Positions 29,104 to 38,653 are shown, counted from the first letter of the stretch. The stretch is DNA of 64,000 nt from Flagellimonas oceanensis (GCF_003992595.1 NZ_RZNA01000024.1:137199-201198); one strand, 5' to 3'. The notes: a model not told the origin generated them from the sequence alone. Numbers and translations are program-made.

Positions 29104-29868
29104 TTATTTTTCGACCTCCAATAAAATCGGACAATGATCACTATGTTTTGCCTCAGACAAAATCACGGAGCGCTTTAATCTATCTTCCAACGGTTCGGCC
29201 ACCATACCATAATCCAAGCGCCATCCTTTGTTGTTGGCCCTTGCATTGGCTCGGTAACTCCACCAAGTGTAATTATCGGGCTCCTTATTAAAATGGCGGA
29301 AACTATCAATAAAGCCACTTTTCATAAAGTTACCGATCCATTCGCGCTCCACAGGTAAAAAGCCTGATACGTTCTTATTTCGAACAGGGTCATGGATGTC
29401 TATGGCTTCATGACAGATATTGTAATCCCCGCAAACAATAAGATTGGGGCGTTCTTTTCTAAGCCCTTCCGAATACTTATGAAAATCGGCCATATAGGTC
29501 AACTTAAAATCCAAACGGTCCATATTGGTCCCGGATGGCAAATACATGCTCATTACCGAAAGGTCGCCAAAATCGGCCCGGATGTTTCTTCCTTCCAGGT
29601 CCATATAATCTATGCCCGTACCAAATTCAATATGGTCAGGTTCGTTCTTGCAAAGCAGGGCCACACCACTGTATCCTTTTTTCTGGGCACTGAACCAATA
29701 GTTATGGGAATACCCTGCCTCCTCAAAAACAGAGGTGTCCACTTGTTCTTCCATGGCTTTGGTCTCCTGTAAACAGACCACATCTGGACTTACCGTTTCC
29801 AACCATTCCACAAAACCCTTTTTTAAGGCGGCCCTTATTCCATTTACATTGTAGGATACAATCTTCAT
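29104..29868 (-). CDS. xth: Exodeoxyribonuclease III
   Basis: A 254-residue AP endonuclease/exonuclease III for base excision repair. Conserved catalytic motifs are present: NVNGIRAA at the start, VVCLQETKA, the GDYNICHEAIDI metal and phosphate site, and the closing SDHCPILLEVE. I start it at the ATG at 29868 (MKIVSYNVNG). It precedes the aldo-keto reductase gene by 60 bases on the same strand. Nothing odd is seen. Confidence 0.96.
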   Translation of the reverse strand: MKIVSYNVNGIRAALKKGFVEWLETVSPDVVCLQETKAMEEQVDTSVFEEAGYSHNYWFSAQKKGYSGVALLCKNEPDHIEFGTGIDYMDLEGRNIRADFGDLSVMSMYLPSGTNMDRLDFKLTYMADFHKYSEGLRKERPNLIVCGDYNICHEAIDIHDPVRNKNVSGFLPVEREWIGNFMKSGFIDSFRHFNKEPDNYTWWSYRANARANNKGWRLDYGMVAEPLEDRLKRSVILSEAKHSDHCPILLEVEK

Positions 29869-30004
29869 GTGCTCAAATTTGTTCAAAAATAGCTATTGTG
29901 GGCGGCTCCCTAAAATTGAATTTGCCAATGTATCCATCGATGAAAAGAATCAAACTGTTCTTTCTTGATGTTTTCCCGTAATTTTAGGTCAAAAATTCAA
30001 CCTC

Positions 30005-30568
30005 ATGACTGCACTTGTGTTGATAGACACCCAAATCGGACTCCAGGAAGGGGCTTTTTATGGCTCAGAACGTAACAATCCCGAAGCAGAGGAAAATTGT
30101 GGTAGATTATTGCAAATTTTCAGAAAAAAGCAACTGCCCGTTTTCCATGTAAAACACAATTCCACTGAAATTGATTCCCCGTTGTACCCCAACAAAATGG
30201 GCAATGAATTTCATCCGGCCGTACAGCCTTTAATCAATGAACCTGTATTCGAAAAGACTGTTAATAGTGCCTTTATCGGAACCAACTTGGAAGTTAGTTT
30301 AAAAGCACAAAATATAACGGATTTGGTAATTGCAGGACTGACCATCGAACATTGCATTTCCACGTCGGTCCGGATGGCCTCCAACCTTGGCTTTAATGTT
30401 ATTTTGGTATCCGACGCCACCGCAGCCTTCGATAAAGTGGGGTATGATGGCAATAAATACCCCGCAGAGGTTATATTTCACGCAGAATTGGCGAATTTAA
30501 AGGACGAATTTGCCACGATCATGGATACCGAAACCTTGATGGACGAACTTGATAAATCAATTGAATGA
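30005..30568 (+). CDS. Isochorismatase-family cysteine hydrolase
   Basis: A 187-residue isochorismatase-like hydrolase. The catalytic triad is seen as D8 (LVLIDTQ), K84 (VFEKTVNSAF) and C117 (LTIEHCISTS). Family members hydrolyse amides or vinyl ethers (nicotinamidase, biuret-type substrates and others); the substrate here is unknown. Its stop overlaps the start of the following TonB receptor gene by 4 bases (ATGA), so the two are translationally coupled. Confidence 0.92.
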   Translation: MTALVLIDTQIGLQEGAFYGSERNNPEAEENCGRLLQIFRKKQLPVFHVKHNSTEIDSPLYPNKMGNEFHPAVQPLINEPVFEKTVNSAFIGTNLEVSLKAQNITDLVIAGLTIEHCISTSVRMASNLGFNVILVSDATAAFDKVGYDGNKYPAEVIFHAELANLKDEFATIMDTETLMDELDKSIE

Positions 30569-32637
30569 ATTTTAAATCAAAAGCGCTCCCCTTACTTTTT
30601 ATATTTTTCACAACACTGTCTATAGTCGCCCAGAACACCCAGAAAGATTCCATTACCCAGTTGGACGAAGTAGTGCTTACCCAAGAAGCAATTCCCAAAA
30701 AAGCAACGGGAATAACCCCATCCTCGAAAATAGCGGGGAAGACCTTTGAGCGTTTTAATCCCACGGATATTCCATCGGCCTTCAATCAAATTTCGGGAGT
30801 TTACATCCTATCCGGTGCCATCAACACCAATCGGATAACCGTTCGGGGCATTGGTTCCAGGACACCCTATGGGACCAATAAGCTTCGCATGTATTTCAAC
30901 GGTATCCCCGTAACCAATGGTACGGGTTCCTCCACCATCGAGGCGTACGATTTTGAGAACCTTGGTGCGGTGGAGATCATCAAAGGTCCAAAAGCTTCAG
31001 CCTTTGGTTCGAATCTTGGTGGGGCCATTCTGTTGGAGACAAAAGCTTCAGTACAGGAGAAAACCCAATTGATCAATTCGTTTACGATCGGTTCCTATAA
31101 TATGCTCAAGGACAATCTTAGTTTTTCACATTCGGAAGATGGTTTTAATTTGAGTTTGAGCTACAATCATTTGGAAACCGATGGCTTCCGGCAGAACAGC
31201 CAGTTCCAACGTGATGGGTTGCTGTTGAACACACAATTCCGTACGGGTCAAAAAAGCAGTGTAGCCCTTTTGGTAAATTATATCGATTACACCGCCCAGA
31301 TACCAAGTTCCATTAACCAAACCGATTTTGAAGAGAACCCTACCCGTGCCGCATCAAACTGGTTGGCCGCTCAAGGATACGAAGCCAACACCTATATTTT
31401 GACAGGCCTGTCCCACACCTATCAATTTTCCGAACACCTGCAGAACACCACGAGTATCTTTTATAGCTATTTGGACCATTATGAGCCGCGGCCTTTCAAC
31501 ATATTGGACGAGTTTACCAATGGCTACGGATTCCGGAGCCGCTTCACCGGAAATTGGAGGAAAGCGGACTTCTCCTTTGGTGCAGAGTTTTACAGGGACG
31601 AATATCACTGGGGTACTTTTGAGAACCTATATCAGGAAAATAATGGGAATGGTAGCTTAGTTGGCGACCAGCTTAGCGATAACATAGAATTCCGTAGGCA
31701 GTTCAACCTTTTTGGCACCTTGACCTACCCCATTACGTCAAACCTTTCGGCTCAAATGGGCATCAACTGGAACAAGACCCATTATGATTTTAGGGATTTG
31801 TTCAACCAGGGTAGTGCCAATGCTTCGGCAGAACGCGATTTTGATGCGATATTGCTTCCAAATCTTGGCCTAAATTACCAATGGCAACAAGGTAAGGTCT
31901 ATGCAAATATTAGCAGGGGATTTTCCAATCCAAGTCTGGAAGAGACATTGACCCCGGATGGCATCATCAACCCGGACATTGCACAAGAAACAGGAACCAA
32001 CTACGAGCTAGGGACCGAATGGATGCTTTTCCAGAAAAGGATGATTGCAAACTTTACCTTGTACCGAATGGACGTAAAAAACCTTTTGGTGGCCGAACGG
32101 GTGGACGAGGACCAATATATCGGGAGAAATGCTGGTAAAACTCGACACCAAGGTCTGGAACTCGATTTAAAATATAGCGGAAAACTCACATCAAAGCTGA
32201 CTTTTGCACCCTATTTCAGCTATACCCTCAACGATCATAGTTTCGTGGAATTTGTAGATGAGGACAATGATTATTCGGGCAATCCGCTAACTGGTGTGCC
32301 GAAACATCGGTTGAGTTCTGGAATCGATTTTAGACATTCCAATGGGTTACAATTAAACTTGACCCATCAGTTCGTGGACGAAATTCCCATGACGGATGCC
32401 AATTCCATTAGCAGTGACTCCTTTAATGTTTTCCATGCCAAGTTAGGGTTCCGTACAGCGGTATCATCACAAATTAGCTTGGGGCTAAGTGCCGGCATCA
32501 ATAATATTTTTGACAGCAATTATGCCCAATCCGTATTGATCAATGCGGTTGGTTTTGGCGGGGCCCAGCCCAGATATTATTACCCAGGCAATGGCCGCAA
32601 TTATTTTTGGGGGCTGCAATTAAATTATGTTTTCTAG
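30565..32637 (+). CDS. TonB-dependent receptor (FecA-like class)
   Basis: A 690-residue outer membrane receptor with a signal peptide ending near VAQ, a TonB-box-like LDEVVLTQEAI, a plug domain with ITVRGIGSRTPYGTNKLRMY and VEIIKGPKASAFGSN, and a barrel ending GLQLNYVF with a terminal Phe. It has no carboxypeptidase-like prefix. Coupling to an isochorismatase-family hydrolase might mean that the imported compound is modified inside the cell, but this is a guess. The ligand is unknown. Confidence 0.92.
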   Translation: MNFKSKALPLLFIFFTTLSIVAQNTQKDSITQLDEVVLTQEAIPKKATGITPSSKIAGKTFERFNPTDIPSAFNQISGVYILSGAINTNRITVRGIGSRTPYGTNKLRMYFNGIPVTNGTGSSTIEAYDFENLGAVEIIKGPKASAFGSNLGGAILLETKASVQEKTQLINSFTIGSYNMLKDNLSFSHSEDGFNLSLSYNHLETDGFRQNSQFQRDGLLLNTQFRTGQKSSVALLVNYIDYTAQIPSSINQTDFEENPTRAASNWLAAQGYEANTYILTGLSHTYQFSEHLQNTTSIFYSYLDHYEPRPFNILDEFTNGYGFRSRFTGNWRKADFSFGAEFYRDEYHWGTFENLYQENNGNGSLVGDQLSDNIEFRRQFNLFGTLTYPITSNLSAQMGINWNKTHYDFRDLFNQGSANASAERDFDAILLPNLGLNYQWQQGKVYANISRGFSNPSLEETLTPDGIINPDIAQETGTNYELGTEWMLFQKRMIANFTLYRMDVKNLLVAERVDEDQYIGRNAGKTRHQGLELDLKYSGKLTSKLTFAPYFSYTLNDHSFVEFVDEDNDYSGNPLTGVPKHRLSSGIDFRHSNGLQLNLTHQFVDEIPMTDANSISSDSFNVFHAKLGFRTAVSSQISLGLSAGINNIFDSNYAQSVLINAVGFGGAQPRYYYPGNGRNYFWGLQLNYVF

Positions 32638-32684
32638 TTGTACTGGATGTAGAATAGGCTATCTTTAAATTAAACACACTGGCC

Positions 32685-33032
32685 GTGAACGAAATAGAAC
32701 AATACATTTCAAGATTCCCTGAAGAGGTGCAACAGCTTCTTCAAAAAATAAGGACCATCATTAAAGAAACAGCTCCAATGGCCACGGAAGAAATAGTCTA
32801 TGGTATGCCAGGTTACAAAACCAATGGCAAACCTTTGGTTTACTTTGCTGGATATAAAAACCACATCGGTTTTTACGCAACCCCATCGGGACACGAAGCA
32901 TTTCAAAAAGAGCTTTCAAAATACAAACAAGGAAAGGGTTCCGTACAGTTTCCCTTGAACCAGCCCATTCCATTTGACCTCATAGAACAAATCGTTCTGT
33001 TTAGGGTTGAAGAGAATGCTAACCTAAACTAA
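32685..33032 (+). CDS. DUF1801 (YdhG/iron chaperone-like) protein
   Basis: A 115-residue protein of the DUF1801 family, related in fold to frataxin-like YdhG. Conserved segments are ATEEIVYGMPGYKTNGKPLV and YKNHIGFYATPSGH. The start codon is a GTG at 32685 and no ATG fits. It is followed after 6 bases by a GyrI-like protein, and the two may be one unit. The biochemical role is not established for this family. Confidence 0.85.
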   Translation: MNEIEQYISRFPEEVQQLLQKIRTIIKETAPMATEEIVYGMPGYKTNGKPLVYFAGYKNHIGFYATPSGHEAFQKELSKYKQGKGSVQFPLNQPIPFDLIEQIVLFRVEENANLN

Positions 33033-33038
33033 AATTTG

Positions 33039-33521
33039 ATGACCCCACGAATTCAAACCTTACCCACTACTACACTGGTTGGCAAAAAAACAATTACCTC
33101 CTTCGCAGAGAAAAACACTTTTGAACTTTGGCAGAGCTTTTCTCCCCGTAAAAAGGAAATAAATCATTCCATTAACAATGATAGTTACGCAGTGGAAATC
33201 TATCCCACCACCACATTCTTTCAAAATTTTGACCCCACACAGCCATTTGAAAAGTGGGCAGCCATTGCCGTTTCCAAAATGGAAGAAATACCAAAAGGCA
33301 TGGAAAGCTTGACCATTCCCGAAGGATTGTATGCCGTGTTCCCCTATAAAGGTAAACCGAGTGAAGCCATGAAAGCTTTCAGGTATATTTATGGGGAATG
33401 GCTTCCCAAATCAGAATATGAAATGGACTGCAGACCTTATTTCGCCCTTATGGGAGAAAAATACAAAGGGGAGCATCCCGAATCGGAAGAAGAGTTCTGG
33501 ATACCTATCATAAAAAAATAG
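33039..33521 (+). CDS. GyrI-like/effector-binding domain protein
   Basis: A 160-residue single-domain protein similar to the GyrI-like small-molecule binding domain found at the C-terminus of AraC and MerR regulators, here without a DNA-binding part. Signals are the SHV-like repeats around GLYAVFPYKGKPSEAMKAF and the ending YEMDCRPYFALMG. I use the ATG at 33039. Stand-alone members can bind or hydrolyse small ligands. It forms a pair with the DUF1801 gene. Confidence 0.78.
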   Translation: MTPRIQTLPTTTLVGKKTITSFAEKNTFELWQSFSPRKKEINHSINNDSYAVEIYPTTTFFQNFDPTQPFEKWAAIAVSKMEEIPKGMESLTIPEGLYAVFPYKGKPSEAMKAFRYIYGEWLPKSEYEMDCRPYFALMGEKYKGEHPESEEEFWIPIIKK

Positions 33522-33565
33522 CTGCACCCCGAATATTAGACACAAGACCACTTAAGTTTAAATGT

Positions 33566-33573
33566 TATATTTG
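33566..33573 (+). promoter_or_regulatory. Putative promoter of the M28 peptidase gene
   Basis: TATATTTG fits TAnnTTTG. A start near 33580 gives a leader of about 65 bases. No clear -33 TTG is seen. Confidence 0.45.
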
Positions 33574-33645
33574 AGAGAATTATGATTCTTTTACTGCCAG
33601 CAAACGAACAAACACGATTGCCTGCCTTATAAACACTTCAAAAAA

Positions 33646-35121
33646 ATGAAAAAACAACTATTCTTTACTTTTGCCTCCATCCTTTTTTCTTTCCTAAGCT
33701 TTGCTCAATCCGACAAAGAAAAGGCAGCCGCCACGGTCAACAAGAACACCATTGAAAGCCATATCCAATTCCTATCCGATGACCTTTTGGAAGGTCGCGA
33801 AGCTGGCACAAAAGGCAACAAAATAGCGGCCAGCTACTTGGCCAATCAACTACATAAATTTGGGGCAAAGCCCGTTTCTGAGGGTAATTCCTATTATCAA
33901 AAATTTAAATTGGAGCAATCCAAACCCCCAAGCGTTTTGGACCTTACCGTAAATGGTGTTGAATATCCATTGACAGCTCCTTTTTCCTTGCCTGCCATTG
34001 ACCAATCGGCAGAAGCCGTGTTTTTGGAGTATGGTTCAGAAGATGATTTTGAAGGTGCCGATGTCTCAGGAAAAGTCGTGGTCGTGCTAGCCGGAAGTGG
34101 CGAAGATGCTACCCCGAACAATATGTTCAGGAGTAGATCAAAAAAGGTAGAGCTGGCTCAACAAAATGGAGCCTTGGGCTTGATTGAACTGGTTGATTTC
34201 GAGGAAGACCTTTGGAGCAGGATAAAACACTACTCTGGTTCTGGAACAACAATAAAGAAAGAATCCGATGGTACTGACGATAGTTCATTTTTCAACATGT
34301 GGGTAAATTTGAACAAGAACAAGCCCAACCTAGAAAAGGGACAAACCATGCCCATTACCATCAAATCTGACGGTCAATCCAAAAAGTATTTGGACACCCA
34401 AAATGTGGTAGGTGTTATCGAAGGTTCCGACCCCACCCTCAAAAATGAATATGTGATCTACTCTGCACATTATGATCATGTGGGCATAGGGCAACCCAAT
34501 GCTGAAGGAGATTCCATTTACAATGGGGCACGTGACAATAACATTGGAGTAACCGCTGTACTTTCCATGTTGGAAAACCTCGGCAAGTATCCCACCAAAC
34601 GTTCCGCACTGTTTATTTTGTTCACAGCGGAGGAAAAAGGATTATTGGGAAGTCGGTACTACGCAGACCACCCCTTGATTCCACTGGATCAAGTCTCTTA
34701 TTGCTTCAATACCGATGGCGGGGGATACAACGATACTTCTTTGGCCACCATAATCGGTTTGGAACGCACCTCGGCAGAAGAATTGATTGTAAAGGGAGCA
34801 GGAGCATTTGGCCTCAAGGCCATTGGTGATCCAGCACCGGAACAGGGACTTTTTGACCGTAGCGATAATGTAAGCTTTGCCAGAAAAGGAATTCCCGCAC
34901 CTACGTACTCCACTGGTTTCCATAGTTTTGATGAAGAAATCATGAAGTACTACCACCAAGCCGACGACGAAGCAGACAGTTTGGATTACGACTACCTTTT
35001 AAAATTCTATCAAGGCTATGTATACAGTGGCCGATTGATTGCCAATACTACGGATAAATTATTCTGGAACGAAGGCGATAAATATGAGGAAGCGGGCAAG
35101 GCTTTGTATGGGATGGATTAA
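33646..35121 (+). CDS. M28 family zinc aminopeptidase with PA domain
   Basis: A 491-residue secreted peptidase. A signal peptide (to SFAQ) is followed by an M28 domain interrupted by a PA insert (about residues 120-235; SGKVVVVLAGSG). The di-zinc ligands are in place: H275 (SAHYDH), bridging D297 (GARDNN), E329/E330 (FTAEEKG), D357 (FNTDGGG) and a late His in TGFHSFDEE. The usual ADDN motif is ARDN here, but the bridging Asp is kept. It is likely to cut peptides in the periplasm or outside the cell. Confidence 0.93.
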   Translation: MKKQLFFTFASILFSFLSFAQSDKEKAAATVNKNTIESHIQFLSDDLLEGREAGTKGNKIAASYLANQLHKFGAKPVSEGNSYYQKFKLEQSKPPSVLDLTVNGVEYPLTAPFSLPAIDQSAEAVFLEYGSEDDFEGADVSGKVVVVLAGSGEDATPNNMFRSRSKKVELAQQNGALGLIELVDFEEDLWSRIKHYSGSGTTIKKESDGTDDSSFFNMWVNLNKNKPNLEKGQTMPITIKSDGQSKKYLDTQNVVGVIEGSDPTLKNEYVIYSAHYDHVGIGQPNAEGDSIYNGARDNNIGVTAVLSMLENLGKYPTKRSALFILFTAEEKGLLGSRYYADHPLIPLDQVSYCFNTDGGGYNDTSLATIIGLERTSAEELIVKGAGAFGLKAIGDPAPEQGLFDRSDNVSFARKGIPAPTYSTGFHSFDEEIMKYYHQADDEADSLDYDYLLKFYQGYVYSGRLIANTTDKLFWNEGDKYEEAGKALYGMD

Positions 35122-35242
35122 CGTATTACTTTGAATTCAGTTCAAGGTCTTACCACATTGATTTCAAAAATGGCCTGCTGAAAATAAGCTCAGTACGACT
35201 CATTAATCACTAATATTCAAGTTTTTACAGAAATATTATTTG

Positions 35243-35281
35243 TAAATTTCAACAGTTATTTAGATATTTATCTAAATAACT
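35243..35281 (+). promoter_or_regulatory. sdpR-sdpI promoter and 28-bp palindromic operator
   Basis: AGTTATTTAGATA (35254-35266) and its exact reverse complement (35269-35281) form a 13+2+13 dyad that ends 7 bases before the sdpR ATG. A near-consensus -7 element TAAATTTC is at 35243-35250, which puts the start inside the dyad. The shape fits an ArsR-family dimer site and supports autorepression. Confidence 0.72.
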
Positions 35282-35288
35282 AATTTTA

Positions 35289-35543
35289 ATGAATTCGCTG
35301 TTTAAAGCCCTTAATGACCAAACCCGAAGGCAGATTGTGGAACTGCTCAAGGAAAAAGACATGAACGCTGGGGAGATTGCCGAACGGTTCAACATATCCA
35401 AACCCAGTATTTCGCACCATCTGGATATTTTAAAACAGGCCGATTTGGTCACCAGCGAAAAAAAAGGGCAATTTGTGGAATACTCCCTCAACACCACCAT
35501 TTTAGAAGATTTACTCAACTGGATACTGACTTTAAAAAAATAA
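35289..35543 (+). CDS. sdpR: SdpR-like ArsR-family autorepressor
   Basis: An 84-residue winged-helix ArsR-type repressor (LFKALNDQTRRQIVELLKEK, recognition region NISKPSISHHLDILKQA). No metal-binding Cys cluster is present, as in SdpR. In Bacillus, SdpR represses itself and sdpI and is sequestered by membrane SdpI bound to its toxin. Here sdpI follows after 3 bases, and a palindrome lies over the promoter. The name is by similarity and context. Confidence 0.88.
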   Translation: MNSLFKALNDQTRRQIVELLKEKDMNAGEIAERFNISKPSISHHLDILKQADLVTSEKKGQFVEYSLNTTILEDLLNWILTLKK

Positions 35544-35546
35544 ATT

Positions 35547-36188
35547 ATGAAATTGACAAAGGAACTCCCCTTGATTGGCATTGTATTATTGCCCTTTTTA
35601 TACTTGGCCTATGTCTGGAACCAACTCCCCGCCGAAGTTCCACTACATTACAACATTAAGGGAGAAGTAGACCGCTACGGGGATAAGTCGGAACTTATTT
35701 TGATTCCTATTCTAACATCAGTGCTCATCTATGTGATCTTTTTGGCCGTACCTTATATTGATCCAAAAAAACAAATCCAAAAAATGGGCAAGAAATACGA
35801 CACCTTAAAATTGATTGCCACCACATTTATGTCAGTTTTGGCGTTGTTTATCATTTATATGGCAAAAAATCAATCCGTGGCCAATCCAAATTATATATTC
35901 TTGTTGATGGGTGTGCTATTTATCATATTTGGAAACTACTTCAAAACCATCAAGGCCAACTATTTCATCGGAATCCGAACACCGTGGACTTTGGAAAGTG
36001 AAATTGTTTGGAAAGAAACCCATAAAATGGGAGGCAAAATTTGGTTTATCGGAGGGCTGCTGATCATTCTTTCCTGCTTAATTTTTGAAAAAGAAATCAA
36101 TGCCGTCATTTTTTTGATCATTACGGCTATCATGGTTCTGGTACCCGTAGTGTATTCCTATTTACTGTTCAAAAAACAAAAAAGCTAG
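35547..36188 (+). CDS. sdpI: SdpI-family membrane protein
   Basis: A 213-residue six-helix membrane protein with the N-terminal DUF1648 region (LPAEVPLHYNIKGEVDRYGD) and the SdpI core NYFIGIRTPWTLESEIVW. In Bacillus SdpI gives immunity to the SdpC toxin and works in signalling with SdpR. No sdpC-like toxin or its maturation genes are seen nearby, so the pair is orphaned. It may respond to an outside toxin or membrane stress. Confidence 0.9.
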   Translation: MKLTKELPLIGIVLLPFLYLAYVWNQLPAEVPLHYNIKGEVDRYGDKSELILIPILTSVLIYVIFLAVPYIDPKKQIQKMGKKYDTLKLIATTFMSVLALFIIYMAKNQSVANPNYIFLLMGVLFIIFGNYFKTIKANYFIGIRTPWTLESEIVWKETHKMGGKIWFIGGLLIILSCLIFEKEINAVIFLIITAIMVLVPVVYSYLLFKKQKS

Positions 36189-36255
36189 TTCCATCAAACT
36201 AGTGTGATTTTTAATCCATTCCCAACTAATCCGTATCTTAGTTATTCATATTCCA

Positions 36256-36777
36256 ATGTATATGCTGAGTAAATGGGTTCCTTTTGTTTTTTTACTATTG
36301 ATTTTTTCCTGCGCCGAAAAAGCAAAGGAAGAAGTAAGTTCCATTGACCCGGTAAACTGGAGCAATAGAACCGCTACAATTTCCGAACAGGATTCCCTGT
36401 TGAAGGGCGCCTCGTATCTTTCTGTGTATTCCGAAATTTATAGCGAAACAGAACACCGGACCCATAACCTTACCAGCACCATAAGCATGCGCAATACTAA
36501 TTTGGCGGATACCATTTACATCCACAAGGCTGAATATTTTGATACCAAAGGAAACCCCATCAGAACCTATTTTGATGAACCTATCTACATCAAACCCATG
36601 GAAACCGTGGAAATTGTGATTGACGAAAAAGACCGATCGGGCGGAACGGGTGCCAACTTCCTTTTCCAATGGTCTATAAAACCCTCTTCGCACGAACCCT
36701 ATTTTGAAGGTGTTATGATTTCCACATCGGGCCAACAAGGACTTTCCTTTACCACCGAAGGCAGACGCGTGGAATAG
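36256..36777 (+). CDS. DUF3124 lipoprotein
   Basis: A 173-residue lipoprotein. The lipobox is LLIFSC (Cys19). The remainder fits DUF3124 (SYLSVYSEIYSETEHRTHNL, then TISMRNTNLADTIYIHKAEY). It is all-beta with no catalytic motif visible; function is unknown. An alternative ATG lies two codons later. It stands alone between sdpI and fhs. Confidence 0.82.
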   Translation: MYMLSKWVPFVFLLLIFSCAEKAKEEVSSIDPVNWSNRTATISEQDSLLKGASYLSVYSEIYSETEHRTHNLTSTISMRNTNLADTIYIHKAEYFDTKGNPIRTYFDEPIYIKPMETVEIVIDEKDRSGGTGANFLFQWSIKPSSHEPYFEGVMISTSGQQGLSFTTEGRRVE

Positions 36778-36881
36778 ACTCCCCCAGCACACAAATGTCA
36801 TAGTTTTTATACCCCGATTATAGTATCTTGTCTATCAATTTGGGAGCTATTTACGTTTCCCTTGCGCATAAAAACTAGACC

Positions 36882-38549
36882 ATGACTGACTTACAGATCG
36901 CCAAAGGTGTTCAGTTGAAACACATAACCGCCATTGCGGAAAAATTCGGAATTGATTCAGAACACATTGAAATGTTCGGGAAATACAAAGCCAAACTTCC
37001 CCTAAAGGCCATAAATCGAAAAAAAGCACAGGAAAGCAACCTTATTTTGGTCTCGGCCATTTCCCCAACACCTGCAGGAGAAGGAAAAACCACTATGTCC
37101 ATTGGTCTATCTGAAGGATTGAACCGATTGGGCAAAAAATCCACAGTGGTGTTGCGTGAACCTTCTTTGGGTCCCATTTTCGGAATCAAGGGAGGTGCCA
37201 CAGGAGGCGGTCACTCCCAAGTACTGCCCATGGAAGACATCAACCTGCACTTTACGGGCGATTTTTCCGCCATTGAAAAAGCACACAATCTGTTATCGGC
37301 CATAATCGATAATAATATCCAGAGCAAAACCAATTCGCTGCTCTTGGACCCTAGAACCATAGGTTGGAAACGGGTAATGGACATGAACGACCGCTCCCTT
37401 CGTCATATAATCGTAGGTCTAGGAGGTACAACATCTGGAGTTCCCAGAGAAACAGGTTTTGACATTACGGCTGCCTCCGAAATCATGGCCATTCTATGCT
37501 TGGCTGAAAGTTTGAGTGATTTGAAAGAGCGGCTAGGAAATATTTTTGTGGGCTATACCTACGACAAAAAACCAATCTACGCGAAAGATTTGAAGGCCGA
37601 AGGCGCTATGGCCGCTTTATTGAAAGATGCCATAAAACCTAATTTGGTGCAGACCATCGAAGGAAACCCGGCCATTATTCACGGCGGACCCTTTGCCAAT
37701 ATTGCCCAAGGAACCAATTCGGTTATTGCAACTTTGATGGGCATGACCTATTCCGACTATACCGTAACCGAAGCTGGCTTCGGATTTGATCTTGGAGCTG
37801 AAAAATTCTTTGATATCAAGTGCCAAAGTGCTGACCTCAAACCAAAAGCTGTTGTGCTTACCACTACAATTCGCGCATTGAAATATCACGGAGGAGCCGA
37901 CTTGAAATCGCTGACTGAACCCAATGTGGAAGCCTTGAAAAAAGGATTGCCCAATTTGGAAAAACACTTGGAGAACATAGCCAAGTTCAAAGTGGTTCCC
38001 GTGATTGCCATTAATAAATTTGTGTCTGATACAGAAGAGGAGATTGAAGTAATCAAAGAATTTGCAGCTTCCAAGGGTGTTCTTGTGGCCGTTGCCAATG
38101 TTTGGGCCAAGGGAGGCGAAGGTGCCAAAGATTTGGCAAAAGCCGTTATTGAAATCGTAGAATCCAATGCTTCAGATTTCAAACCACTTTATGATTGGAA
38201 ATCCACTGTAAAAGACAAAATAGCGACCATTGCCACTGAAATTTATGGTGCCGAGTATGTGGACTACACCTCCAAGGCCAAAGCGGACCTCAGAAAAATA
38301 GCTGATTTAGGTTTAGATCAATTGCCCGTTTGTATTGCAAAAACACAAAAATCCCTTTCGGACAATCCAAAACTTTTGGGCAGGCCCAAGGATTTTATCA
38401 TCACCGTACGGGAAATTGAAATTGCCGTCGGTGCGGGTTTCTTGATTCCGATAACGGGAAATATCATGCGAATGCCCGGTTTGCCGGCTCATCCAGCATC
38501 CGAAGGAATCGACATCAACGATGATGGGGAAATTACAGGCTTGTTTTAA
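36882..38549 (+). CDS. fhs: Formate-tetrahydrofolate ligase
   Basis: A 555-residue enzyme that makes 10-formyl-THF from formate, THF and ATP. The P-loop TPAGEGKTT (residues about 63-71), the FTGDFSAIEKAHNLL region and GGHSQVLPMEDINLH are all conserved. It links with the 5-formyl-THF cyclo-ligase at 60957 in one-carbon metabolism. It is convergent with glyQS, with a repeat hairpin between them. Confidence 0.97.
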   Translation: MTDLQIAKGVQLKHITAIAEKFGIDSEHIEMFGKYKAKLPLKAINRKKAQESNLILVSAISPTPAGEGKTTMSIGLSEGLNRLGKKSTVVLREPSLGPIFGIKGGATGGGHSQVLPMEDINLHFTGDFSAIEKAHNLLSAIIDNNIQSKTNSLLLDPRTIGWKRVMDMNDRSLRHIIVGLGGTTSGVPRETGFDITAASEIMAILCLAESLSDLKERLGNIFVGYTYDKKPIYAKDLKAEGAMAALLKDAIKPNLVQTIEGNPAIIHGGPFANIAQGTNSVIATLMGMTYSDYTVTEAGFGFDLGAEKFFDIKCQSADLKPKAVVLTTTIRALKYHGGADLKSLTEPNVEALKKGLPNLEKHLENIAKFKVVPVIAINKFVSDTEEEIEVIKEFAASKGVLVAVANVWAKGGEGAKDLAKAVIEIVESNASDFKPLYDWKSTVKDKIATIATEIYGAEYVDYTSKAKADLRKIADLGLDQLPVCIAKTQKSLSDNPKLLGRPKDFIITVREIEIAVGAGFLIPITGNIMRMPGLPAHPASEGIDINDDGEITGLF

Positions 38550-38566
38550 ACGATCAAGATTGCATG

Positions 38567-38634
38567 TGTCATCTCGAGCAAAGTCGAGAAATCATTACCG
38601 AGAACAGGTCTCGACTGCGCTCGACCTGACATCA
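38567..38634. repeat. Inverted pair of the dispersed 16-bp repeat (copy B), likely terminator
   Basis: TCTCGACTGCGCTCGA at 38609-38624 is identical to the unit at 25772-25787. An inverted relative with two mismatches is at 38574-38589. The pair lies exactly between the ends of the convergent genes fhs and glyQS, so a bidirectional stop-hairpin role is plausible. Confidence 0.72.
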
Positions 38635-38653
38635 TTCTGAAAACCCATACAAC

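Noticed and set aside
33646-35121. Apparent loss of a metal ligand in the M28 peptidase (ARDN instead of ADDN)
   Set aside because: The bridging Asp is the second acidic position of the motif and is kept as D297.
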